NCBI GenBank assembly: GCA_035540515.1
Contig: DATLGM010000115.1
Coordinates: 1 to 12,035 of the forward strand
DNA length: 12,035 nt
Direction of reading: 5' to 3'
Origin: WHTG01 sp035540515
GTDB taxonomy: Bacteria > Actinomycetota > Nitriliruptoria > Euzebyales > Egibacteraceae
Position numbers and translations under genes: made by a program. Positions 1-5,641 of this stretch are shown piece after piece; positions within the stretch are counted from its first letter, which is position 1; each line of letters begins with the position of its first letter. Below the pieces are notes generated by a model. That model saw only the letters and a program-made list of their open reading frames with translations, was not told the origin of the DNA and searched no databases.

Positions 1-1013
1 ATGCGATCGTCGCGGATCTCGGGCGGCGCGGTGTTGGTCGAGTGCACGCCGTTGGTGAGCAGCAGGCGCTTGGGAAGCTCCGGCTTGCGCTCGTCGAGCC
101 GCTGCCACAGAAGGTTGGACCCGCGGGGACCGGTCTGCTCGTCCTGATAGCTCTGCACGATGTGCGTCGGCACGTTGATGCCGTCGAGGTACGTGATGGT
201 CGAGTGCGACGCCCACCACTGGCTGTCCTCGACGCCGGCGGCTCCGTTGAGGATCGGGTTGTCGAGCACGTCCGGCGGGTAGCGGGTCGCCTGGTTGGCG
301 ATGCAGGTCCGGTCGCCCGACCTGACACCGGGGATCACGCCGTTCTGATACTCCGACGACGGACGGTAGATGCCGGTCCACAGCAGCGGGAAGCCCATGT
401 TCGACACGCCGCCCATGTAGACGATGCCGCGGTATAGGTCGTCGATGAGGCCCGAGACGCTGACGGCCTTGAGGTGGCGCGGCTGCGTCGCGGCGACCAT
501 CGTCCCCGTGATGCCGCTGTAGGAGTGCCCGAAGATCGCCACCTCGCCGTTGGACCACGGCTGCTTGGCGATCCACCCGTCGATGATCTCGCGGCCGTCC
601 AGGGCGCTGCGCCAGCTGAACAGGTCGAACTCGCCGGTCGAGCAGCCCGTGCCCCGGACGGACGCCTGGATCGTGACGTAGTGACGGTCGAAGAAGACGC
701 TGTGCGAGCACCGGCTGCCGCACTGCAGTGGCAGGGGCAGACCGGTGGCGTCGGCAATGTCACCGGCCGGCGTCTTGCCGTCGGCCGAGCCGTTCTCGTA
801 GCCCGCCATCTCGAACACCGTGGGGCAGGGGTCGGCCTTGGTGCAGTGCTCGGGGACGTCGACGTTGATCGCGATGAGTGCCCCATCGCTGACGCGGACG
901 TAGTCGGTGGGGGCGGCCTGCGCCGGCGTGCCGGTGACGGCGCTCAGCAGCGAGGCGGCCAGGCACAGCGCGACGAGCGCAGCGACCCTGCGGCGTGTGA
1001 TGACGGCGGCCAT
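1..1013 (-). CDS. Secreted CocE/NonD-type alpha/beta hydrolase (X-Pro dipeptidyl-peptidase-like), C-terminus cut by window edge
   Basis: An open frame of 337 codons starts at ATG 1013 and runs off the left edge without a stop, so the C-terminus is missing. The start is supported by a GAAAGGG Shine-Dalgarno 7 bases upstream (about 1021-1027). The N-terminus is a classic Sec signal peptide: an Arg-rich n-region (RRR at 7-9), a hydrophobic stretch about 10-26, and likely cleavage after TPAQA near residue 34. The fold is read from GHSYSG with nucleophile Ser164, an upstream VRGTGCSTGEF segment typical of CocE/S15 hydrolases, a likely acid Asp291 (in YQDEQT) and a likely His324 (in NGVHST). Such enzymes cut esters, amides or X-Pro dipeptides; the substrate here is unknown. 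The PepX C-terminal beta domain expected for the family would lie outside the window. The gene follows a second hydrolase by 17 bases and is probably co-transcribed with it. Confidence 0.9.
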   Translation of the reverse strand, partial: MAAVITRRRVAALVALCLAASLLSAVTGTPAQAAPTDYVRVSDGALIAINVDVPEHCTKADPCPTVFEMAGYENGSADGKTPAGDIADATGLPLPLQCGSRCSHSVFFDRHYVTIQASVRGTGCSTGEFDLFSWRSALDGREIIDGWIAKQPWSNGEVAIFGHSYSGITGTMVAATQPRHLKAVSVSGLIDDLYRGIVYMGGVSNMGFPLLWTGIYRPSSEYQNGVIPGVRSGDRTCIANQATRYPPDVLDNPILNGAAGVEDSQWWASHSTITYLDGINVPTHIVQSYQDEQTGPRGSNLLWQRLDERKPELPKRLLLTNGVHSTNTAPPEIRDDR

Positions 1014-1030
1014 GACGTTGCCCTTTCGCG

Positions 1031-2554
1031 CTAGCGGACCAGCGGCAGGTCGAGTGCGAGGTCGGTCAGCGTGACGGCGCCGGGCGTGCGAGCGCTGCCG
1101 TGCCCGAAGGAGATGTCCGACACCGGCGAGACGGTCAGGTACACGTTCTCGCCCTCCGCCACGTCCACCGCGATGCCGGGCAACCCGATCGTGCGGCGCT
1201 TCTGCACCACGGGCAGCAGCTCGCGGACCGGCATCATGTTGTTCTGAACCACGCGGGCGGTGGCCGGGTTCGAACCCACCGAGATCGCGAAGAACACCCG
1301 CTGGTCGGCACCGAGCGTCGTGACGTCCGCGTGCAGCTTGGGGATACCGGCGATGGTCATCGGCCCTGAGGCGACCAGGTGGTGCTGTGGTGCGCCCGCA
1401 CCCGTGGTCGTCGCGGTGCCGGTGGCGACCTGGACGTCGACGCCGGGCTGGAAGCGCTCGTAGTCGGTCAGCGAGCGCGCCCGGATGCAGGACGTGCCGT
1501 CGGCGCTGGTGAGGTTGTAGGCGCGAGGTAGGAGCTTTCGAGGGTTCTCGTCGTCGAGCACGCGCTCGAAGAACCGCAGGCGCAGCTCGGCGAAGCCGCC
1601 CTCGCCGGAGCAGGCGTCGTGGCCCGCCGCCGCTCCCAGCGGCAGCGCGTTCGGCAGCGCATGACCGCCGTTGTAGGCGACGAAGAGGCTCTTGGCCCGC
1701 GCCCGCTTGGTCAGCGTCCGGCGGAAGTTGTGGATGCCTTCGTTGAGGTTGAACAGGTTGTCGCTGGTGCCCTGGCCGATGAGCACGGGGATGTCGAGCT
1801 TGATGCCCTTGGCGACGAAGCCGGAGGGGCCGTGCTCGAAGAACTCCTCGTGCAGGTTGTGCAGGCCTGCCACGGTGCCGTCGGGCCACTGGCCGGTCGC
1901 CGCGCCGTAGGCGAACGCGGGGTGCACGTAGTCGACCAGCATCGGTGCGCCAGCGGCGTACAGCAGCGTGGCCCAGGCCGTGCGGACGACCTTTTGCGGC
2001 GCCAGGCTCTGGGACAGGTTGAACCAGGTGATCTCCGGGGCCAGCGCGTTGAACCGGGTGCGTCCGGTGTCACGGATCTCCGTCAGCGCCCCCATCAACT
2101 GGTAGCCGCCGCCGTAGCTGCCACCCATCGCGAACAGGACGGGGTCGCCGGGCCGGTCCTTGGCGACCCACCGCAGCTTCGCGACGGCGTCGATGACCGC
2201 GATGACGTCTTGTCCCTCGAGGTCGGGATCCTGGACGTTCGCCTGGCCGCCGCTCGCTCCATGGCCCCGCTGGTCGATGCTGACCACACCGAAGCCGCGG
2301 TTCAGCTCGGTGCGGAAGGCAGAGTCCGAGCTGGTGCGCGACCCTCCCCAGCCGTGCGAGTGCAAGATGACCGGCACGGGGCGCTGGGCCGAGGCGCCGG
2401 CCGGGCGGTAGATGCTGATGTGGATCGGGGTGTCCTGCGCTCCCGTGACCACCGCATCGGTCTTGGTGTGACCGTCGTCAGCGGCGGCGGGCAGGGTCGC
2501 CACCAGCATGGCGATCGCGAGCAGTGACAGCAGTACGGCACGAGAACGGAACAC
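1031..2554 (-). CDS. Secreted alpha/beta hydrolase with X-Pro dipeptidyl-peptidase-like (CocE/PepX_C) architecture
   Basis: A 507-residue protein starts at GTG 2554, with AGAGGG (2561-2566) 6 bases upstream. Residues 1-25 form a signal peptide (SRAVLLSLLAIAMLVATLP, then AAA), so export is expected. The hydrolase domain spans about 35-330. It has an HSHGWGG oxyanion-type loop (65-71), a DQRGHGASGG strand turn (94-103), the nucleophile elbow GGSYGGG with Ser146, probable acid Asp265 (QGTSDNLF) and probable His298 (NGGHALPN). The remaining part, about 340-507, is rich in beta-strand patterns and fits a PepX_C-like jelly roll. The family cleaves X-Pro dipeptides or esters/acyl bonds; which one cannot be read from the sequence. 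It sits 17 bases upstream of a second secreted hydrolase of the same general type but clearly divergent sequence, so the two form a tandem pair, perhaps for degrading external peptides or esters. Confidence 0.9.
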   Translation of the reverse strand: MFRSRAVLLSLLAIAMLVATLPAAADDGHTKTDAVVTGAQDTPIHISIYRPAGASAQRPVPVILHSHGWGGSRTSSDSAFRTELNRGFGVVSIDQRGHGASGGQANVQDPDLEGQDVIAVIDAVAKLRWVAKDRPGDPVLFAMGGSYGGGYQLMGALTEIRDTGRTRFNALAPEITWFNLSQSLAPQKVVRTAWATLLYAAGAPMLVDYVHPAFAYGAATGQWPDGTVAGLHNLHEEFFEHGPSGFVAKGIKLDIPVLIGQGTSDNLFNLNEGIHNFRRTLTKRARAKSLFVAYNGGHALPNALPLGAAAGHDACSGEGGFAELRLRFFERVLDDENPRKLLPRAYNLTSADGTSCIRARSLTDYERFQPGVDVQVATGTATTTGAGAPQHHLVASGPMTIAGIPKLHADVTTLGADQRVFFAISVGSNPATARVVQNNMMPVRELLPVVQKRRTIGLPGIAVDVAEGENVYLTVSPVSDISFGHGSARTPGAVTLTDLALDLPLVR

Positions 2555-2652
2555 GGCGAACCCTCTGGCGGCAGATTGGTCAACGGCGCGCGGCGAGCGC
2601 GGTTACCTCGAGAGTTCGGCGTGATCGCGCCAGATTCCTGCCCGTCTCCGAA

Positions 2653-3273
2653 TCAGCCCGCGACGCCGGCGGACGCCAGCCGTCGAGCGGTGTCCGGGGT
2701 CAAGGCCACAAGGTGACCGAGCGCCCGGCAGCGTTCCAGCTGCTGGACCGCCTTCGCAGGATTGGTCCGCAGAGCAGCACGCTGCTCGACGCACACACGC
2801 AGCGACTCCAGTAACCAACCCTCCCCCGAGGTGTTCGTCACCGGTGTGCCCCACACGACGACCCCGTCGTGCACGTTGAACGGGTGCAGGGTCGACGTCG
2901 CCTCGGTCCCACCGGCAGTGGCGCTCACGGTGTGGATCACAACCACCCGCTGGCGCAGGTCGCCGACGCCGTCGACCACTGGGGGGACAGGATCCTCGAG
3001 CGACCAGGCCCGCCCGGAGATCGACAACGCGAGCCGGTCGGCGCCCAGGGCGCCGGCGAGCGCCAGCAGCTCGATCATCGGGTTGACGTACTCCCCCTTG
3101 GGAAACGGTCGCAGGAAGGCCATCAGCGCAATGTCCTCGTCCAGGCCGGCGGCCAGGCAGGGGCTGACGGGCACGCCGTCGTCGAGATCCTGCTCGGCCT
3201 CCTGCTTCAACAGATCCGCAACGTCGGTCCAGGGATGCACGGTCACCACCTCGGGGTCGGGTGCACCGAGCAT
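2653..3273 (-). CDS. Conserved-looking protein of unknown function (206 aa)
   Basis: I do not recognise this family. ATG 3273 gives 206 residues ending at TGA 2653. No good Shine-Dalgarno precedes the ATG. There is no ATG, GTG or TTG in frame between it and the stop of the upstream gene; a CTG at 3300 is the only weak alternative. The protein has no signal peptide and no clear membrane helix, although 66-79 (MIELLALAGALGAD) is hydrophobic. It looks cytosolic, with mixed alpha/beta character. Distinctive stretches are FLRPFPKGEYVNP (53-65), LALSISGRAWSLEDPVPP (81-98), VVVIHTVSATAGG (110-122) and FNVHDGVVVWGTPV (132-145). The 110-145 part reads as successive beta strands, and 157-200 as helices. 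Codon use matches the neighbours, which supports a real gene. It lies 54 bases downstream of the YbaK-like gene in the same frame and is probably co-transcribed with it. Function unknown. Confidence 0.75.
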   Translation of the reverse strand: MLGAPDPEVVTVHPWTDVADLLKQEAEQDLDDGVPVSPCLAAGLDEDIALMAFLRPFPKGEYVNPMIELLALAGALGADRLALSISGRAWSLEDPVPPVVDGVGDLRQRVVVIHTVSATAGGTEATSTLHPFNVHDGVVVWGTPVTNTSGEGWLLESLRVCVEQRAALRTNPAKAVQQLERCRALGHLVALTPDTARRLASAGVAG

Positions 3274-3327
3274 GTGCCGGTCGCGGGCCGCGACGACCAG
3301 ATCCTGCCGCCGGCTGTGGACAAGGGG

Positions 3328-3828
3328 TCAGGCCGGGCGGGCCAACCCCTCAACTACCTGCGCGCCCGGCAGCTGCGCCAGCGCAGTGGCCGGGACACGG
3401 AGCTTCAACGCGCGGCTGCCGCCGCCCACGATCACCCGTTGTTGCTCCAGCACCGCCCCGTCGACGTACACCGGCAGGCCGTCGGGCAGGCCGAACGGTG
3501 TCACTCCGTCGGGCAGCATGCCGGTCAGCGCGGCGGTCTCGTCCGGCGGGGCGAACGACGCCTTCCGGACGCCCATCAGCTTCCGGACCACGCCATTGAC
3601 GTCGAGGCGGCGGTCCGCTTGGACCAGGCAGGCGACGTGGGCGCGGACGCTCGTCTTCGCTGCGACGACGATGCAGTTGACCGACTCGGCGAGCGTGTAT
3701 CCGTAGACCTCGCAGAAGACCGCCGTCTGGGCGTGCTGCGGATCGATCCGGATGGATTCGTGGTCCACGCCGTGGCGACGCAGGTGGTCCAGGACACGGC
3801 GCTCGGCGGGATCGGCGCTGTCGGCCAT
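3328..3828 (-). CDS. YbaK/EbsC-family aminoacyl-tRNA deacylase-like protein
   Basis: ATG 3828 gives 166 residues, the usual size for stand-alone YbaK/ProX-type editing domains. Family features are a short N-terminal helical part (RRVLDHLRRHGV, 10-21), AVFCEVYGY (36-44), the strand NCIVVAAKTS with the conserved Lys58, VNGVVRKLMGVRKASFAPP (77-95), the hallmark GVTPFGLP (108-115) and the C-terminal VGGGSRALKL (134-143). Members hydrolyse mischarged tRNA (for example Cys-tRNAPro or Ala-tRNAPro) in the cytosol as a quality-control step. Exact specificity cannot be assigned here. The reading frame stays open far upstream on this strand, but only the part from 3828 has family similarity and the upstream part opposes the DoxX gene. 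The Shine-Dalgarno at 3828 is weak. It is the first gene of the leftward run and is divergent from doxX. Confidence 0.88.
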   Translation of the reverse strand: MADSADPAERRVLDHLRRHGVDHESIRIDPQHAQTAVFCEVYGYTLAESVNCIVVAAKTSVRAHVACLVQADRRLDVNGVVRKLMGVRKASFAPPDETAALTGMLPDGVTPFGLPDGLPVYVDGAVLEQQRVIVGGGSRALKLRVPATALAQLPGAQVVEGLARPA

Positions 3829-3972
3829 GGCGACCAGCCTAGGACCCGGGTCCCGGTCGACGCCGCCAAAGGTCCCCGCAAACAGGGCCTGACGACCCGG
3901 GTGCAGGGGCGCCGTGATGCCGACACTTGCCCCATCAACAACGACACGGCAACGCACGAAAGGCAGAGGATC
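3829..3972. promoter_or_regulatory. Divergent intergenic spacer with two GACCCGGGT copies
   Basis: This 144-base spacer separates two genes transcribed away from each other (YbaK-like leftward, DoxX rightward), so promoters for both should lie here. I could not pick out convincing -35/-10 pairs on either strand. It contains a perfect 12-base palindrome, GGACCCGGGTCC, at 3842-3853. A second copy of the core GACCCGGGT lies at 3894-3902, with the centres 51 bases apart. These could be operator half-sites, or chance in GC-rich DNA. Confidence 0.4.
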
Positions 3973-4560
3973 ATGGCCTCGACCATCACCAAGGAGACCA
4001 CCCGCGTCGCGCCCATCGCCGCGCCCGAGGTCCCCGAAACCGCATCCAAGGCCCGCTACGCATGGGCGCTGGCCCGCATCACGCTCGGCCTGTACTTCCT
4101 GTGGGCCTTCCTGGACAAGACCTTCGCCCTCGGATGGGCCACCGGCCGCAACCCCGAGACGGGTCTGGTCGACCGCTTCGGCGAAGCCGCGTGGATCAAC
4201 GGCGGATCCCCGACCTTCGGCTTCCTCAACTTCGGCACCAACGGCCCGTTCGCGGGGTTCTTCCAGAGCTTCGCAGGCGCCGCGTGGGCTGACTGGCTGT
4301 TCATGATCGGTCTGCTGGGCATCGGCGTGGCGCTCATCCTGGGCGTCGGCGTGAAGATCGCCGCCGTCAGCGGCGCGGCGATGATGGCGCTGATGTACGC
4401 AGCGGCTCCCATCCTCGAGCACAACCCCGTCATCGACGACCACGTCGTCTACGCGATCGTCCTCATCGGTCTGATGCTGGCAGGCGCCGGCCGGACCTGG
4501 GGCCTTGGCCGCCGGTGGAGCCAGACGACCATCGTCCAGCGGTTCCCGATCCTCGAATAG
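3973..4560 (+). CDS. DoxX family membrane protein
   Basis: ATG 3973 gives 195 residues and is preceded by an A/G-rich Shine-Dalgarno (AAAGGCAGAGGA, 3959-3970). The open frame extends well upstream, but that part opposes the YbaK-like gene and is not protein-like. After a polar Thr/Pro/Ala N-tail (1-27) come four probable membrane helices at about 30-47, 106-126, 127-146 and 157-173. Between helices 1 and 2 is a long loop with WINGGSPTFGFLNFG (74-88) and GPFAGFFQSFAG (91-102), a pattern I know from actinobacterial DoxX proteins. The tail GRTWGLGRRW and QRFPILE also fit. DoxX relatives include the small subunit of thiosulfate:quinone oxidoreductase and proteins of redox or quinone-linked membrane complexes. 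Automatic labels often say thiosulfate dehydrogenase, but nothing here shows that activity. The gene appears monocistronic, bounded by a divergent spacer and a terminator hairpin. Confidence 0.9.
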   Translation: MASTITKETTRVAPIAAPEVPETASKARYAWALARITLGLYFLWAFLDKTFALGWATGRNPETGLVDRFGEAAWINGGSPTFGFLNFGTNGPFAGFFQSFAGAAWADWLFMIGLLGIGVALILGVGVKIAAVSGAAMMALMYAAAPILEHNPVIDDHVVYAIVLIGLMLAGAGRTWGLGRRWSQTTIVQRFPILE

Positions 4561-4575
4561 AGGGGCCATGACCGG

Positions 4576-4604
4576 GAGGGGTGCGGCGTACCGCCGCGCC
4601 CCTC
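4576..4604 (+). terminator. Hairpin terminator after the DoxX gene
   Basis: The inverted repeat GAGGGGTGCGGCG / CGCCGCGCCCCTC forms a 13-pair stem with one G-T wobble (4582/4598) and a 3-base loop (TAC, 4589-4591). It starts 15 bases after the DoxX stop. Two further wobble pairs (4575-4605, 4574-4606) could lengthen it. Only two T residues follow, so this is a GC-rich stem without a U-tract, common in high-GC actinobacteria. Confidence 0.75.
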
Positions 4605-4649
4605 TTGGCATGTCCCGCCGATAGGGTGGGCGCCCCACCATTCGATCTC

Positions 4650-4656
4650 GAGGAGA
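4650..4656 (+). promoter_or_regulatory. Ribosome binding site fixing the GTG start at 4665
   Basis: GAGGAGA lies 8 bases before GTG 4665. It is by far the best Shine-Dalgarno near this gene and rules out the longer in-frame start at 4581, which falls inside the terminator stem. Confidence 0.8.
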
Positions 4657-4664
4657 CACCCCCG

Positions 4665-5045
4665 GTGACCACCATCACCCGCCTGCTGGGCGCCACCCTG
4701 ATCGTCGTCGGCATCGTGGCCTATGTCGCCACCGGTGCGGACAGCATCACCGCCCTGCTGCCGGCATTCCTGGGAGCGCTCATCCTCGTGCTCGGTGTCG
4801 TCGCCGCCCGCCCGGCCGCCCACCGCCACGCGATCCACGGCGCGCTGGTGCTCGCCTTGCTGGGACTGCTCGGGACACTGATGAACGTCGCCGAGCTCCC
4901 GGCGGTCCTGGCCGGTCGCGACGTCGAGCGCCCCGGCGCCGTCGTCGCCTCCTCGGTAACGGCTGTGCTGTGCCTGGTCTACCTCGTCCTGGGCGTCCGC
5001 TCCTTCATCGCCGCGAGACGCAATCAGGACACCGCCGCGGCGTGA
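4665..5045 (+). CDS. Small four-helix membrane protein of unknown function
   Basis: GTG 4665 gives 126 residues. Four hydrophobic segments are visible at about 4-22, 28-48, 56-73 and 92-115, linked by short loops, with a positively charged end (RSFIAARRNQ). By the positive-inside rule the C-terminus is probably cytosolic. A short segment NVAELPAVLAGRDVERP (74-90) lies between helices 3 and 4. No catalytic motif, metal site or known domain is recognisable. It resembles small conserved hypothetical membrane proteins seen in actinobacteria, but I cannot name the family. It lies downstream of the DoxX terminator, so it probably has its own promoter in 4605-4650. It ends only 2 bases before the end of the opposing LytR_C gene. 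Confidence 0.82.
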   Translation: MTTITRLLGATLIVVGIVAYVATGADSITALLPAFLGALILVLGVVAARPAAHRHAIHGALVLALLGLLGTLMNVAELPAVLAGRDVERPGAVVASSVTAVLCLVYLVLGVRSFIAARRNQDTAAA

Positions 5046-5047
5046 GG

Positions 5048-5635
5048 TCAGCTGTCCCAGTCGGGCCCGACCATCACGTGGAGGTCGACGGCGTCTGACA
5101 GGCGTTCGTTGAGGCCGACCTCGGTCACGCGTTCCTCCCTGGCACGCAACCCCTCCGCCTCCGCCTCGTTGCCCTCGGTGAACAGCACCGTCGTCACGCT
5201 GTAGTCGTCACGTGCCGAGTTGATCGCCACGACGTCGTAGCCGAGGTCCCCCAGGACCGACGCGACGTCGCTGGCCGCGCTGCCACCACCGCCGGCGTCG
5301 AGGACCTGAACGGTGGTTTGCTCCGGGTCACGGGCCGCCTCGATGAGCGCCTCGCGCTCCTCGTCGGTCAGCCCCTCGTCCTCCTCACCGTCGTCGCCCT
5401 CACCATCCTGGTCACCGTCGCCGGCCGTCTGCTGGTCACCGGGGGCCTCGGTCTCGTCCGCTTGCTGGGGAGCTTCGGTGGCTTCGCTGTCACCAGCCAG
5501 ATCGGTGTCCTCGTCGAAACCGGCAGGACGGAACGACAGGAACAGACCGACCACCAGCGCCAGCCCCAGGAAGGTGGCAAAACCGATGCGCCACCAGGCC
5601 CGCCACCGTGGTTCGTCGACATCGCCCCGCATCAC
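5048..5635 (-). CDS. Single-pass membrane protein with LytR C-terminal (LytR_C) domain
   Basis: A 195-residue protein starts at GTG 5635; an ATG at 5632 is the very next codon and equally possible. It has a short cytosolic N-tail with WRAWWR (11-16), one membrane helix (about 17-34), and a very acidic low-complexity linker (about 40-105, rich in Asp, Glu, Gly and Gln). A compact domain follows at about 107-192: TTVQVLDAGGGGSAASDVASVL, GYDVVAINSARDDY (132-145), TTVLFTEGNEAEA and DLHVMVGPDW (184-193). This matches LytR_C domains, which occur at the end of LytR-CpsA-Psr cell-wall ligases and also alone. No LCP catalytic domain is present, so it is probably an outward-facing accessory or wall-associated protein. 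Only 6 bases separate its start from the pepN stop and the Shine-Dalgarno is weak, which suggests translational coupling. Confidence 0.83.
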   Translation of the reverse strand: MMRGDVDEPRWRAWWRIGFATFLGLALVVGLFLSFRPAGFDEDTDLAGDSEATEAPQQADETEAPGDQQTAGDGDQDGEGDDGEEDEGLTDEEREALIEAARDPEQTTVQVLDAGGGGSAASDVASVLGDLGYDVVAINSARDDYSVTTVLFTEGNEAEAEGLRAREERVTEVGLNERLSDAVDLHVMVGPDWDS

Positions 5636-5641
5636 CGGGCA

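Noticed and set aside
474..1034. 186-codon plus-strand open frame at the left edge
   Set aside because: It opposes the partial secreted hydrolase (1-1013, minus), which has a signal peptide, ribosome site and GHSYSG motif and is the real gene.
1619..2527. 302-codon plus-strand open frame
   Set aside because: Antisense shadow of the secreted hydrolase at 1031-2554, which has a signal peptide, ribosome site and catalytic motifs.
2555..2652. TTGACC on the minus strand ahead of the GTG 2554 gene as a -35 element
   Set aside because: The matching -10 would fall on the start codon, and no -10-like sequence is present. The hydrolases may be transcribed from further upstream.
2869..3972. Upstream extension of the DoxX frame (over 360 codons)
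   Set aside because: It is antisense to the YbaK-like and unknown genes and lacks protein-like composition. A ribosome site and family similarity place the true start at 3973.
4605..4627. TTGGCA (4605-4610) and TAGGGT (4622-4627) as a promoter for the small membrane protein
   Set aside because: The spacer is only 11 bases, too short for a standard sigma-70 promoter, and the first element abuts the terminator stem.
3829..4659. Upstream extension of the YbaK-like frame
   Set aside because: The extension opposes the DoxX gene and its terminator and has no family similarity. Family similarity begins at the ATG at 3828.
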